Source: Pseudobacter ginsenosidimutans
GTDB taxonomy: Bacteria; Bacteroidota; Bacteroidia; Chitinophagales; Chitinophagaceae
Assembly (NCBI RefSeq): GCF_007970185.1
Contig: NZ_CP042431.1
Location: 1,178,001 to 1,242,000, forward strand
Length of the DNA stretch: 64,000 nt
Reading direction: 5' to 3'
Below the pieces are notes generated by a model. That model saw only the letters and a program-made list of their open reading frames with translations, made no database searches and was not told the origin of the DNA. Positions 8,581-18,028 of the stretch are shown here, piece after piece. Both the position numbers and the translations under genes were made by a program. Every line of letters starts with the position of its first letter. The stretch's first letter is position 1.

Positions 8581-9695
8581 TTATTCGAACTGGTTTCGTA
8601 CGTAATAACCTGCTTCCTGTAACATACGCTCTTTGCGGAAGAGATCAACATCGTTTTCCATCATTTCCTTTACAAGTGCCGGCAGATCATATTGTGGTTT
8701 CCAGTTCAGCATCGTTTGAGCTTTGGTAGGGTCCCCAATAAGCAGGTCAACTTCCGTGGGGCGGTAATATCTTGGATCCACAGAAACAACTTCCCTGCCT
8801 GCTGGTAACTGATATTCGGGATTATTACAAGCTGTAACAACAGCCACTTCTTTTTCATCTTTGCCTTTGAATTCCAGTTCGATTCCCACTTCATCAAAAG
8901 CCATTCTTACAAAGTCACGCACGGAGGTGGTTACTCCTGTTGCTATTACATAGTCTTCCGGAACTGGTTGCTGCAGAATGCGCCACATGGCTTCCACATA
9001 ATCTTTGGCATGGCCCCAGTCGCGCTGTGCATCGAGGTTGCCGAGATAGAGTTTGTCCTGCAATCCAAGTGCAATTCTTGCCGCCCCCTGGTGATCTTCC
9101 TGGTCACGAATGTTTCTCCACGCAGTGGAGATTCATGGTTGAAAAGGATACCGTTTACAGCGTACATTCCGTAGGCCTCGCGATAGTTGACAGTGATCCA
9201 GTATGCATAAAGTTTGGCTACAGCATAAGGAGAGCGTGGATAGAATGGAGTTTTTTCTGACTGAGGCACTTCTTGTACAAGTCCGTATAATTCTGACGTA
9301 GATGCCTGGTATACCTTTGTTTTCTTAGTCAGGCCCAGTAGTCGAACAGCTTCCAATATCCGTAAAGTTCCGATACCGTCAGCATTGGCTGTATACTCCG
9401 GCGTTTCGAAGCTCACATGAACATGGCTCATTGCCGCCAGGTTATAGATCTCATCAGGTTGTGTTTCCTGAATGATACGGATCAGATTGGTGCTATCGGT
9501 CAGATCGCCATAATGCAGTTTCATCTGAACATTCTTATCATGTGGGTCCTGATATAAATGGTCGATACGTTCGGTATTGAAGAGAGAACTTCTTCTCTTG
9601 ATACCATGAACGACATAACCTTTCTTTAAGAGCAGGTCGGCCAGGTAGGCTCCATCCTGCCCTGTGATGCCTGTGATCAGTGCGATTTTGGACAT
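8581..9695 (-). pseudogene. gmd: GDP-mannose 4,6-dehydratase, interrupted by an apparent -1 frameshift
   Basis: The gene reads in two frames. The 5' part (9695 down to about 9088) has the NAD motif [16 protein letters not shown], the STSELYG and YAVAKLYAY catalytic motifs, and reaches TRKITR. The 3' part (from about 9084 down to 8581) resumes with [20 protein letters not shown], the expected continuation. The join falls in a run of five C (plus strand 9084-9088). Adding one base would give RAAAR and a 371-residue protein, the normal Gmd length. So this is either an assembly/sequencing deletion or a real recent mutation; if real, GDP-fucose synthesis from this locus would stop. Confidence 0.9.
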
Positions 9696-9719
9696 GTGAT
9701 GTATAATTATTTAGACTGT

Positions 9720-10469
9720 TTACTGGATATTATTGTTGATGAAAATAAGGTTTTCGCCTTTCATGGAAAACGAAAAATCGTACTGACTGATTGCCTGAAA
9801 AAAAACCTTTGAACATCCTTCCTTCATCCGGTCGTGGAGTTCAATTATTAAGCATTTTGTGTTGGCAAGCCATGAGTGATCGGCATTTTCGAATAGATCC
9901 TTCTCACTGCCTTCAATATCTATCTTAAGAATATCAATAGTAGTAAACCCGAATTGATTTTGTAATGATCTGATGGAAACTGCCGACAAGGCCGTTTGGT
10001 CATCAGACTCCTGAGTCGGCTCTACCATATAGCTGCGTAATCCCTGTCCCTGGTTTATTACATGGAGCGTCTCCGTAACGGGCCAAAGGGCACTCTTTAA
10101 TGGGACCACGTTCGGATATGGTTTGCAATTGTTCACAAGGCACTGGTAGTTATCATCGCTTGGTTCTATTGCAAAAATCCTGGCATCTGAATATTTGCTG
10201 GAAAAGAACACTGCAGACAATCCTATGTTAGCACCTGCATCTATGATTACTGAAGGTGGTCCCCAGGAAGCTGGCAAGCGTATATCGTAGTCTCTAAGAA
10301 TGAACATTTCTTTGAATGTATACTTATCAAACTTATTGGGCCGAAGGGATATGGGATATTTGATCCCTCTTACTTGTACATTCCTGGTTCTATTGTAACG
10401 CAGTTTCAGATAATTGGTTACACCATTGGTGAAGCCAAAATTTTGAATAAATTCAGTCAGTTTCAGCAT
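9720..10469 (-). CDS. FkbM-family methyltransferase
   Basis: 249 aa. The SAM-binding motif (VIDAGANIGLSAVFF, about residues 75-89) and the FkbM post-motif (TIDILKIDIEGSE) are clear. FkbM enzymes O-methylate sugars or peptides; in this operon a role in methylating the polysaccharide repeat is likely, but the acceptor is unknown. It lies 24 bases upstream of gmd in the operon. Confidence 0.88.
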   Translation of the reverse strand: MLKLTEFIQNFGFTNGVTNYLKLRYNRTRNVQVRGIKYPISLRPNKFDKYTFKEMFILRDYDIRLPASWGPPSVIIDAGANIGLSAVFFSSKYSDARIFAIEPSDDNYQCLVNNCKPYPNVVPLKSALWPVTETLHVINQGQGLRSYMVEPTQESDDQTALSAVSIRSLQNQFGFTTIDILKIDIEGSEKDLFENADHSWLANTKCLIIELHDRMKEGCSKVFFQAISQYDFSFSMKGENLIFINNNIQ

Positions 10470-10509
10470 TTGTTACGGCTGTTATTTTAGAGTTAATATT
10501 GGATCATTT

Positions 10510-11256
10510 TCATCTGACAAAAAGCTGTTGGATCTTCCTTATCGGCTTCAAATAAAGGGTAAAGAAATATGGCTCCAGGTTGTTTAGTTTCCAGGCCAGC
10601 GCATCTTCTCGATTTGCTCTCAGCCTGTTTTTGAATGAAGCGTTGCTCATACCACCGGCTCTCATTTTCACCAGCACTTCAGGAATATACTCCGTGGAAC
10701 ATCCATACCTGAACAGAATGCGGAGCATCAATTCATAGTCAGCGGCTGATCGCAATGCCAGATTAAATAGGCCAGCTTGCTCATAAACCTCACGTCTTAC
10801 AAAGAAAGTGGGATGAGGTGGCATCCAGCCATAATAAAAACTATTCTTTCGGTATTGACCTGCTTTCCATGTTCTTACTACTTTCTCTGTTTGCACAGGA
10901 TGCACATATTGAAGATCGGCATAAACAGTTTGAACAGCAGGGTTAGAGAACGCTTCAGCTACTGTGGATAATACATGGGCGTGCGTGTAAAAATCATCTG
11001 AGTTCAATATTCCTACTACATCACCCTGAGCCATTTGAACCCCTTTATTCATAGCATCATAAATACCTTTATCCGTCTCTGAGATTAATTTGGCTACATG
11101 AGGAAATTCCCGGACGATCTCAAGGGTTTTGTCTTTTGACACTCCATCCACTATGATATGCTCTATATCAGGATGATCTTGCATTGCAATGCAGGAAAGT
11201 GTATCTCTGATTGTAGCAGCACTGTTATAAGTAGCTGTAATAATGGATATCTTCAT
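10510..11256 (-). CDS. Glycosyltransferase family 2 (WcaA-like)
   Basis: 248 aa GT-A fold enzyme. It starts with the family pattern ISIITATYNSAATIRDTL and has a DxD-like metal motif (NSDDFY, around residue 85). No membrane segment is visible. It is 3 bases after the WcaF-like acyltransferase stop. It likely adds one sugar of the repeat unit at the cytoplasmic membrane; donor and acceptor cannot be told from sequence. Confidence 0.88.
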   Translation of the reverse strand: MKISIITATYNSAATIRDTLSCIAMQDHPDIEHIIVDGVSKDKTLEIVREFPHVAKLISETDKGIYDAMNKGVQMAQGDVVGILNSDDFYTHAHVLSTVAEAFSNPAVQTVYADLQYVHPVQTEKVVRTWKAGQYRKNSFYYGWMPPHPTFFVRREVYEQAGLFNLALRSAADYELMLRILFRYGCSTEYIPEVLVKMRAGGMSNASFKNRLRANREDALAWKLNNLEPYFFTLYLKPIRKIQQLFVR

Positions 11257-11259
11257 AAA

Positions 11260-11823
11260 TCATTCTATGATCGCACGTTGCTTCACCGCTACAGCGGGAT
11301 TTCCCTGATAAATAGTAAAGGCATCCAGGTTCCTGGTAGCCACAGACCTGGCAGTCAGCACCGCATGAGTAGCACAATTCACACCTGGACAAACCAATGC
11401 CTGTGCACCAATCCAAACGCCGTCTTCTAAAATTATACCATCCACCATCAGCTCAAAATTTGTTTTTGCAAAATTGTGATTCCCGGTCAGCAACATAGCT
11501 CCTTGCGATAAACAAACATTTTTACCGATTGACACTATTCCCAGATTATCGATCCAAACCTTTTCGCCGATCCACGAATTGTCACCAATTGTCAGCTTCC
11601 ACGGATACTTGATATTAATGGCGGGTTTGAAAATTACACCCTTTCCGATTTTTGCACCAAACATCTTCAACAAGATTCGCTTGAGCCAGGACGAAGGATT
11701 TAGAGGGTTAATAAAGAAAAGTACATTCAAAAAATACCAGCATACCTGTTTTAGTTTTGATGCACCTATCTCTTTCTTGTACCAGTCATTATTGTAGGTA
11801 GAAAGATCTGTAAACCTATTCAT
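11260..11823 (-). CDS. WcaF-like acetyltransferase (left-handed beta-helix)
   Basis: 187 aa from the ATG at 11821-11823, which overlaps the upstream glycosyltransferase stop by 8 bases; a longer frame to 11895 exists but would overlap it by 80 bases, so the shorter start is preferred. Hexapeptide repeats (IGDNSWIGEKVWIDNLG, ISIGKNV, DGVWIGAQALVCPGV) and the C-terminal IYQGNPA motif match colanic-acid WcaF and related CoA-dependent sugar O-acetyltransferases. It probably acetylates a sugar of the repeat. Confidence 0.85.
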   Translation of the reverse strand: MNRFTDLSTYNNDWYKKEIGASKLKQVCWYFLNVLFFINPLNPSSWLKRILLKMFGAKIGKGVIFKPAINIKYPWKLTIGDNSWIGEKVWIDNLGIVSIGKNVCLSQGAMLLTGNHNFAKTNFELMVDGIILEDGVWIGAQALVCPGVNCATHAVLTARSVATRNLDAFTIYQGNPAVAVKQRAIIE

Positions 11824-12967
11824 TGAATAATTTGCTATAAGTGGAAAAATAATCCTGTTTAGCGAGGTACTCAACAGAATGATTTTTGGCCCCATTTGCC
11901 CAGACGTTGAATTCCTCCTGTTCCATATTCAGCAACTGTTCAATCACATTCGAATATGCCTGCTTATTTGCCACTGGCAGGTCCCATCCGGCTTTAGCAA
12001 CTGTCAGGTCCCTCCATGGGGTCTGATCGCTGATCAAGACCGGACGTCCGGCCGTAAGAGATTCAAAAATTGCATGACCAAAATTCTCTCCCAATGTTGG
12101 AAGCATGAATACATGACTTTTCTTTAAAGTAACCAACACGTCCCTACTGGCCAGGGGACCGTGAAAATTGATCAAAATGTTGTCAGGTAATGCTGATGCC
12201 AATTTTTTACATTGACTGGTATATGCTTCATCGTCGAACACTCCATAAATGTCGAAGGTAAGTTTTTGTGCAGGCTTTAGCTCCCTGAAAAGCTCTAATA
12301 GGAAATGCAGGTTTTTTTTGGGATGAATACGTGAAACAAAAATCGCTTTCAGTTCATCTTTTTGCTTTACCGGAAAGGAGAGGCTGGAATTATCAACATT
12401 CGGAATATTGGGCGCCATTTTCACATTAGCTGTGGGAAAGAAGGACTTGATATCTTTCAACTCCTGTTCATCTGTTGCGTGGAACTGCAATTTTCGGGGC
12501 CAACCTGTGAGTCGAAAGATTTGAAGAAACAGTTTCTTTTTCAATCCTTTCTGTTGAAGAGCCCCACTGTGTAACATCCCGCGGGGCGCCAATACTACCC
12601 GACCTTCAAACCTTATCCTTTTCAGCGCCAGTAATGGTAACAGTGTAAAACTCTTGCTGAACATGCTGTTTAAATATACAATATCAGGATCTACAGATCC
12701 TATGAGATGCCGAAGGTTATTCAAGCTCAAACTGCCTGGTGATGCATACCATACATGTATATCCGAACTTATCATATTCCACATATTTACCGCTATACCT
12801 GCAAACGGCATCTTCTCGTTGATATCCCTGTCAGAAGTAAGAATGTAGAATTCATACTCATTTTCCAAATGGGCCACCAGGTTCTTACATGACTGAATGG
12901 GTCCTCCGGCTTTATATCCCGGCGTGAACCAATCCGTAAATAACAGGATACGTTTCTTTTCAACCAT
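11816..12967 (-). CDS. Glycosyltransferase family 4
   Basis: 383 aa from the ATG at 12965-12967, which overlaps the preceding gene's stop by 8 bases; the same 8-base overlap recurs at its own 3' end, supporting this start. GT-B fold: N-terminal half beginning KKRILLFTDWFTPGYKAGGP, C-terminal donor domain with FVSRIHPKKNL and the E-x7-E region (PTLGENFGHAIFESLTAGRPVL). A retaining transferase of the repeat-unit assembly; sugar specificity unknown. Confidence 0.87.
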   Translation of the reverse strand: MVEKKRILLFTDWFTPGYKAGGPIQSCKNLVAHLENEYEFYILTSDRDINEKMPFAGIAVNMWNMISSDIHVWYASPGSLSLNNLRHLIGSVDPDIVYLNSMFSKSFTLLPLLALKRIRFEGRVVLAPRGMLHSGALQQKGLKKKLFLQIFRLTGWPRKLQFHATDEQELKDIKSFFPTANVKMAPNIPNVDNSSLSFPVKQKDELKAIFVSRIHPKKNLHFLLELFRELKPAQKLTFDIYGVFDDEAYTSQCKKLASALPDNILINFHGPLASRDVLVTLKKSHVFMLPTLGENFGHAIFESLTAGRPVLISDQTPWRDLTVAKAGWDLPVANKQAYSNVIEQLLNMEQEEFNVWANGAKNHSVEYLAKQDYFSTYSKLFNE

Positions 12968-14035
12968 TATTTGAATAGTTAACCAATACACTTTTCAGAG
13001 AAGCCGCCCAACTATCATGATCGATCCGTTTCGAAAGTTTAGAACTGGCATTACCCATTTCATCCAATTCAGTAATTTCTTTATTCATCAGCAATAGCAG
13101 TTTCTGTTTCAGATCCTCAAACTCCTGGCTACGGAATTGATACCCATTCCATCCGTCAACTAAGAATTCTGTAGCAGCGCCGCATGTATCTGAAAGTAAT
13201 AACGGAAGACCGGCTGCAGCGGCTTCCTGTACTACTACCCCCCAGTGCTCGAAGTGGCTAGGCAGGCAAAAGACTGTTGCTTCCTCATAATATTTTCTGA
13301 TCTCCGTTGGCTGCATGAATGGAAGGAATTCAACCTGCCCATTTTTTGATGGGTTTCTCTGCAGATCTGTATGTAAAGGTCCATTACCAATAAAGGTCAG
13401 TTTCCAATCCATCAAACCTGGATTCTCCCTCTGAATTTCTATAAACGCACGTAGTAACCAGTCCGGCCTTTTGTAATTCACCAATCTTCCAATATAAAGG
13501 ATACGCCTTGTTTTATTCTGTCTGTTATTCCTGATCTGAGAAGTATCGGCACAATACAAACCTCTGATAATTCTGGCAGGGGAAAATCCAAGCCTGCGGG
13601 CATATTCATATTGCCAAATTCCTGCAACCCACAAATGTGAACAGAACTTTTGCTGAAAAAATGGACTGAGCCAAACGGCAATCCGTTGTCTGAAATTGGC
13701 TTTCCAAGGATTGTCAAGACCCATTATTACAGGAATGGAAGATCTGTTCTTTTTTCCGATACTGTTATACAGTTTGTCCCCCATCCCGAAATATAAATGA
13801 CGTCAGGCTGAAAGTGATCAAGCATCGCTTCCCGGAAAGTTGATCTGTCGAGAATGGAGATAGCATCCGATCGACCAATATCGTAAGGAGCATTTTTATC
13901 CTGCTGGTAACAAACTATCCATGCCTTAGATCCTGCAGAGCTTGTTTGCAGCAGATACCGGATGCATTTAAAAAAATAATCAGGTAAACGCGTATATAAG
14001 AAAAGATAATTTCGAGGCTGGTTAATTAGTTGCAT
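12960..14035 (-). pseudogene. Glycosyltransferase family 4, interrupted by an apparent -1 frameshift
   Basis: Two frames make one enzyme. The N-terminal frame (14035 down to about 13782) ends with PDVIYISGWG and then runs into a stop at 13727. The other frame picks up at DKLYNSIGKKNRSS and continues to 12960 with the donor domain (RRILYIGRLVNYKRPDWLL, FCLPSHFEHWGVVVQEAAAAG). The switch lies in a run of five C (plus strand 13778-13782); one added base gives a continuous 358-residue GT4. Either a homopolymer deletion in the assembly or a true mutation. Confidence 0.85.
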
Positions 14036-14061
14036 ACAGATTTATAAGGTCATTCCAAATC

Positions 14062-15282
14062 TTAGGGGCGGCTCCGTTTAAATTCTCTGAAATTGATGAA
14101 AAGCATGGCAAAAAAGAATGGTGTGCCATAATCAATGAAGGCTCCCAGCTTGAAAGTTTTACAAAGGAAATGACTGAAACACCCAAAGGAAATACTTCTG
14201 TAAATACCGTTGTCCAGGAAGATCAGACGTCGTACCAATGCTGCTACATAGAGTATAAAGCCCAGCAATCCAAATTCAGACAGTATCCGGATCGTCAATG
14301 AGTGACCCGATTTTGAGTTCAATCCATAATAATAGTTCAGGGTAAATATAGAGCCCTTATAAAACCTGAAATATGTTTCTTCGTGACCACCAAGACCAGC
14401 GCCTGTGAGAAAATTATTCTTTACATTTTCTTCCGCCACCATGAGGTTAGAGTAAAGGGAGATAGTGGTTCCATTGGCATTGACAGAGCTACTCAGAACT
14501 TGTATATTCCCACGGAATACTGCCAACGTATCAACTATCCGCATATTAAAGTTTGCGTTGAAATTTGGAAGAACATAAAAAACAAGATAATAAACCACCG
14601 GAATGCTAAACAAATAATATATGGGATTGATATAGGCAAAACTGATTACCAGAATAAATACCATCCATCCGGTCAGATTGAAAGTCAGGATCAATGCCAG
14701 CATCATCACCAGAAAATACTTCTTATACTCTTTGAAATGAAAGAAGGTGAAGATCAGTGCCGGCATCAGTATTGAAGCATAATGTGATGGCTCATAAGAA
14801 ATGGAATCAAGCCTGCCCGGGATCTTGATCAGAATATTGATCCCCACAAAAGAAAGCATCACCTGAATGATTCCAAAAATGGCCGAAAAGTATGCAAACT
14901 TTACATATAGCCTGAAAATATTACGATGATCCCCATTCTCGATAATCACAAAGTTGACAGTAAAGATGAGTATGATAGGAATGATCTGCTTGAGAAAATT
15001 ACCATATTCCAGGTTCAACAAAAGGATGGAGAACAGGGAGGAAATGATAATATAAAAATACATCTTCCACGGCATAGTCTCTGAGTTCAGGATACGTTGA
15101 AGATGTAACGTAAAATAAATAATGGCAAAAGGATACCCGACAAAATCGAAATCAATGCCAGCCAATCCCCTTGATGCAAGTTCTTTTGTAAATACAGAAA
15201 GTACTAAAAATAACTCCGGAATGGAGTTGACATACATCAGGCCTTTGCCGTTGGGTACTGACCGTAATGAAGCTGCAATCAT
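14062..15282 (-). CDS. O-antigen polymerase/ligase-like membrane protein (Wzy/WaaL superfamily)
   Basis: 406 aa with about ten hydrophobic segments and a large hydrophilic loop around residues 260-330, the topology of Wzy polymerases and O-antigen ligases. The segment following ENVKNNFLTGAGLGGHEETYF is like the Wzy_C loop. It probably polymerises repeat units or ligates the glycan on the periplasmic side. It starts 10 bases after the secreted protein's stop. Polymerase versus ligase cannot be decided; presence alongside an ABC exporter is unusual. Confidence 0.8.
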   Translation of the reverse strand: MIAASLRSVPNGKGLMYVNSIPELFLVLSVFTKELASRGLAGIDFDFVGYPFAIIYFTLHLQRILNSETMPWKMYFYIIISSLFSILLLNLEYGNFLKQIIPIILIFTVNFVIIENGDHRNIFRLYVKFAYFSAIFGIIQVMLSFVGINILIKIPGRLDSISYEPSHYASILMPALIFTFFHFKEYKKYFLVMMLALILTFNLTGWMVFILVISFAYINPIYYLFSIPVVYYLVFYVLPNFNANFNMRIVDTLAVFRGNIQVLSSSVNANGTTISLYSNLMVAEENVKNNFLTGAGLGGHEETYFRFYKGSIFTLNYYYGLNSKSGHSLTIRILSEFGLLGFILYVAALVRRLIFLDNGIYRSISFGCFSHFLCKTFKLGAFIDYGTPFFFAMLFINFREFKRSRP

Positions 15283-15292
15283 AATTTACGGG

Positions 15293-18028
15293 TTAAAATT
15301 TTACCCAATCTATATCAATTGAACCGCTGAGGGTCTTAATATTAAAAGCTGACTGGCCCTTACTCAGGTCACTTTCCGCACCAGTAAGTTTCAGGACAGT
15401 CCAACTACTACTATTCACTGTTTTTTGAACGGTCCGGGCTCCATCAATTGCAATTGTGGCATTCCCGGTTCTGCTTCTTACCCGAAGGGTCATCGGGAGA
15501 TTACTCCTTTCCTGGGAAGGGATTTCAACATTTATTGATTCTCCTGACGTGAGAGTTATCCAGGTAGTGAAATTTCTGAAGTCGAATGGTTTATCGAATT
15601 CTGTGGCCATCTGAGCTTCCGGGGATCGTCTGGCATTTTCTGCCTCCACCCATACCTCCTTCGACCAATAGTAAGGATGCTCATACTGATGCCAACCATC
15701 CAGCTGATAAAAAACAGGTTTGTTTCCCGGTTCGAATACATACATGCTACCCTGCCTGCGAATCCTGAACTGCAGGGTCATATCATTTAGCTGTATCCTG
15801 GTATCTTCTTCCATCTGTACACTGCCGGCTAAATTACTATTGGGTTGAATGCTTCCGTAGATCAGGTAGCTATTTCCCATTTTCCGAACCAGGATCAATT
15901 GGTTTTCTTTTATTCCTTTGAACCGGTAAGTATAAATATCTGCTTGCAAATTACTTTGTGGATTCAAAAGTTGTCCCTTCAACAGAAAGGGATATACTTT
16001 GGAACCGATGGCCTGCGCATAAGCAGGCATTGCTACCTGATAAATATATCCCCTGGGATCATTAGGCCCCACACCATTGGGCCAACCTTTGCCTCCGGTA
16101 ACATTGAAATAACCCACGTGGAAAAAGTCAGCCCCCAACATCACCATTGATTTGAGCAGCGCCAACCATTGCGCTGGCCGGACACTGTTCTCTTCAATAT
16201 TCCAGCCTGCAGAAACGAAAGGAGCGAACAATAAATCCCCATAAGCAATTTCCTTTTTCCTGCCTTCGGCTATTTTCCCATATCCGTTCAGTTGGCCGGT
16301 AGCGTTACGCCAATTGTCGGGCCGGGCAGGATAGAATGCGGGGGTGGAGTAATGATTGCCATTGATTACCATGTTAGAGCTTCTTCGCATGGCATAATCG
16401 GGCCAGTAAGTGCTGTTATAAGCACTCACATTATAAAATGTGAACAAGGTTTTCTTCCATCCCAACTCCCGTAATACTTCGTTCTTATAACAAGTGTCCA
16501 ACCGGTTTTGGAACCAACCGTTATATTGAGCAATATTCAAATTACGCTGGGCAATATCTTTTTTTACCTCGGGATCACTTTGGAGCAAGGAAGCGGGGCG
16601 CATATGTCCGAATATCTCCCCGTTTTCATTCAACATATCGAAAGGTCTTCCAATGTGGCGGGTAACCTGCCGCAAATAAAAAGCAGTAGTATGTGCGTCA
16701 TTTTTGATGATATCCAATGGCGCCAAAGGACTAAGCCATTTTTTCCCTTTCTCAATAACCGGCTTCCCATTGGCATCCCTGAGATAATAATCAGTTTGCA
16801 GATTTTGTGAAATGGCATAGGCAGCTTTCTGATTCAGTGATGCCTGAACAGGTTTTCCCTGTATCTGCATAATCACACTGGCGATCGGATATTGAGGATT
16901 CGTCTTTGCATAGCGGATCAACGCATAATGCATTGAACTCGGATTAGTGTATACTTTGTTTGCAGAAACGGAATCCTGCCGAAGTGTGGGAATCTCCAGG
17001 TAATAATTCCAACGACGTACCATTTCATCTTCCAATTGAACAGCTTTGGCTGCACTGGTTTTCCCGAATCCTTTTCCTCCGTTGCCTGGCAACTCTCTGT
17101 GCAGGTAAGAAATATCCAGCCAGGGGAAATTTCTTTTCATTGAAAGTGATCTATCATATCTGGGATCCGGAAAAGACTTGAGCTGATCCGTTGCCTGCAT
17201 GGTGTATGACGGGTAGCCGGGTCCGAATTCTTTGCGATCGAGCCCAGTCTGTGGATCCACAGATGGAGCGCTTTTGACTTGCGCAACTGTTGCTTCCCTA
17301 TTATCTACTACAATTTCAGCAGAATTCCCAAGGGATGGCAATTTCGCAGCCTGTACCTGGATGGTATTACCTGAAATCATTGAATTATAGAAAGCCAGCT
17401 GATCGATCTTATTGGTATTTCTGAAGCCGTCAATTTTGTCAAGCACCAACTGATTACCCTGCTTGATATTCCTGCTAAAGCCGTCAACAGATTCGCCATC
17501 AATGAATAGCTTTTTGATGCCTAGCTGAATATCTATCATAAACACCCAATAATGCCATTTGCCATCAGCGTAATAATCATATGATTTCCTGCCCGCACCA
17601 TTCAAATTTATTTTCCAGTCATCAATGACTGGCTTCCCATTTACAAGGCTCGTTGTTTTAAACTGGATGTACGGATACAAAAATTTGATGAGAAAGTGTG
17701 GAGTTGGAAGAGTCTGATAAGTGAAATTATTGCCTTTGAAATAGAACTCGATGGTAGCGGCAGTTTTTACTTTCCCATAAAGAGCTGAAGTAAGTGCTGT
17801 TCCATTATTATTGTTAAGGTCCATGCCTTTGCCCACTGCTCCATCTACAGGAGTGAGCTTTGCATTGTAATTCTTTGTATTGATGATGGCATTGACACGA
17901 CTGTCTTTTAATGGATCTGATCCGTCAAAAGTCCATTGCAAATATGGATTGGCCATTTGTGCGTTGACGATCGTTCCCAGGAATAACAGTATTACTGTCA
18001 GCCTTACCTTCAAATTATGCTTTTCCAT
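15293..18028 (-). CDS. Secreted multidomain carbohydrate-active protein (LamG-like, central unknown domain, CBM6-like)
   Basis: 911 aa from the ATG at 18026-18028 (another ATG 12 bases upstream). A signal peptide (KVRLTVILLFLGTIVNAQ) is followed by a LamG/concanavalin-like domain (about 30-225, with WHYWVFMIDI and KKLFIDG), a long central region rich in aromatic residues (about 290-780) that looks like a glycoside-hydrolase-type barrel but which I cannot assign, and a C-terminal CBM6-like module (WVEAENARR ... IDIDWVKF). It overlaps the upstream GT gene by 14 bases. A role in trimming, cleaving or binding the polymer made by the operon is inferred. Confidence 0.7.
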   Translation of the reverse strand: MEKHNLKVRLTVILLFLGTIVNAQMANPYLQWTFDGSDPLKDSRVNAIINTKNYNAKLTPVDGAVGKGMDLNNNNGTALTSALYGKVKTAATIEFYFKGNNFTYQTLPTPHFLIKFLYPYIQFKTTSLVNGKPVIDDWKINLNGAGRKSYDYYADGKWHYWVFMIDIQLGIKKLFIDGESVDGFSRNIKQGNQLVLDKIDGFRNTNKIDQLAFYNSMISGNTIQVQAAKLPSLGNSAEIVVDNREATVAQVKSAPSVDPQTGLDRKEFGPGYPSYTMQATDQLKSFPDPRYDRSLSMKRNFPWLDISYLHRELPGNGGKGFGKTSAAKAVQLEDEMVRRWNYYLEIPTLRQDSVSANKVYTNPSSMHYALIRYAKTNPQYPIASVIMQIQGKPVQASLNQKAAYAISQNLQTDYYLRDANGKPVIEKGKKWLSPLAPLDIIKNDAHTTAFYLRQVTRHIGRPFDMLNENGEIFGHMRPASLLQSDPEVKKDIAQRNLNIAQYNGWFQNRLDTCYKNEVLRELGWKKTLFTFYNVSAYNSTYWPDYAMRRSSNMVINGNHYSTPAFYPARPDNWRNATGQLNGYGKIAEGRKKEIAYGDLLFAPFVSAGWNIEENSVRPAQWLALLKSMVMLGADFFHVGYFNVTGGKGWPNGVGPNDPRGYIYQVAMPAYAQAIGSKVYPFLLKGQLLNPQSNLQADIYTYRFKGIKENQLILVRKMGNSYLIYGSIQPNSNLAGSVQMEEDTRIQLNDMTLQFRIRRQGSMYVFEPGNKPVFYQLDGWHQYEHPYYWSKEVWVEAENARRSPEAQMATEFDKPFDFRNFTTWITLTSGESINVEIPSQERSNLPMTLRVRSRTGNATIAIDGARTVQKTVNSSSWTVLKLTGAESDLSKGQSAFNIKTLSGSIDIDWVKF

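Noticed and set aside
13778-13782. Phase variation by a G/C tract as the explanation for the glycosyltransferase break
   Set aside because: A run of five is short for slipped-strand switching; a sequencing deletion or simple mutation is more likely, so it is only mentioned as an alternative.
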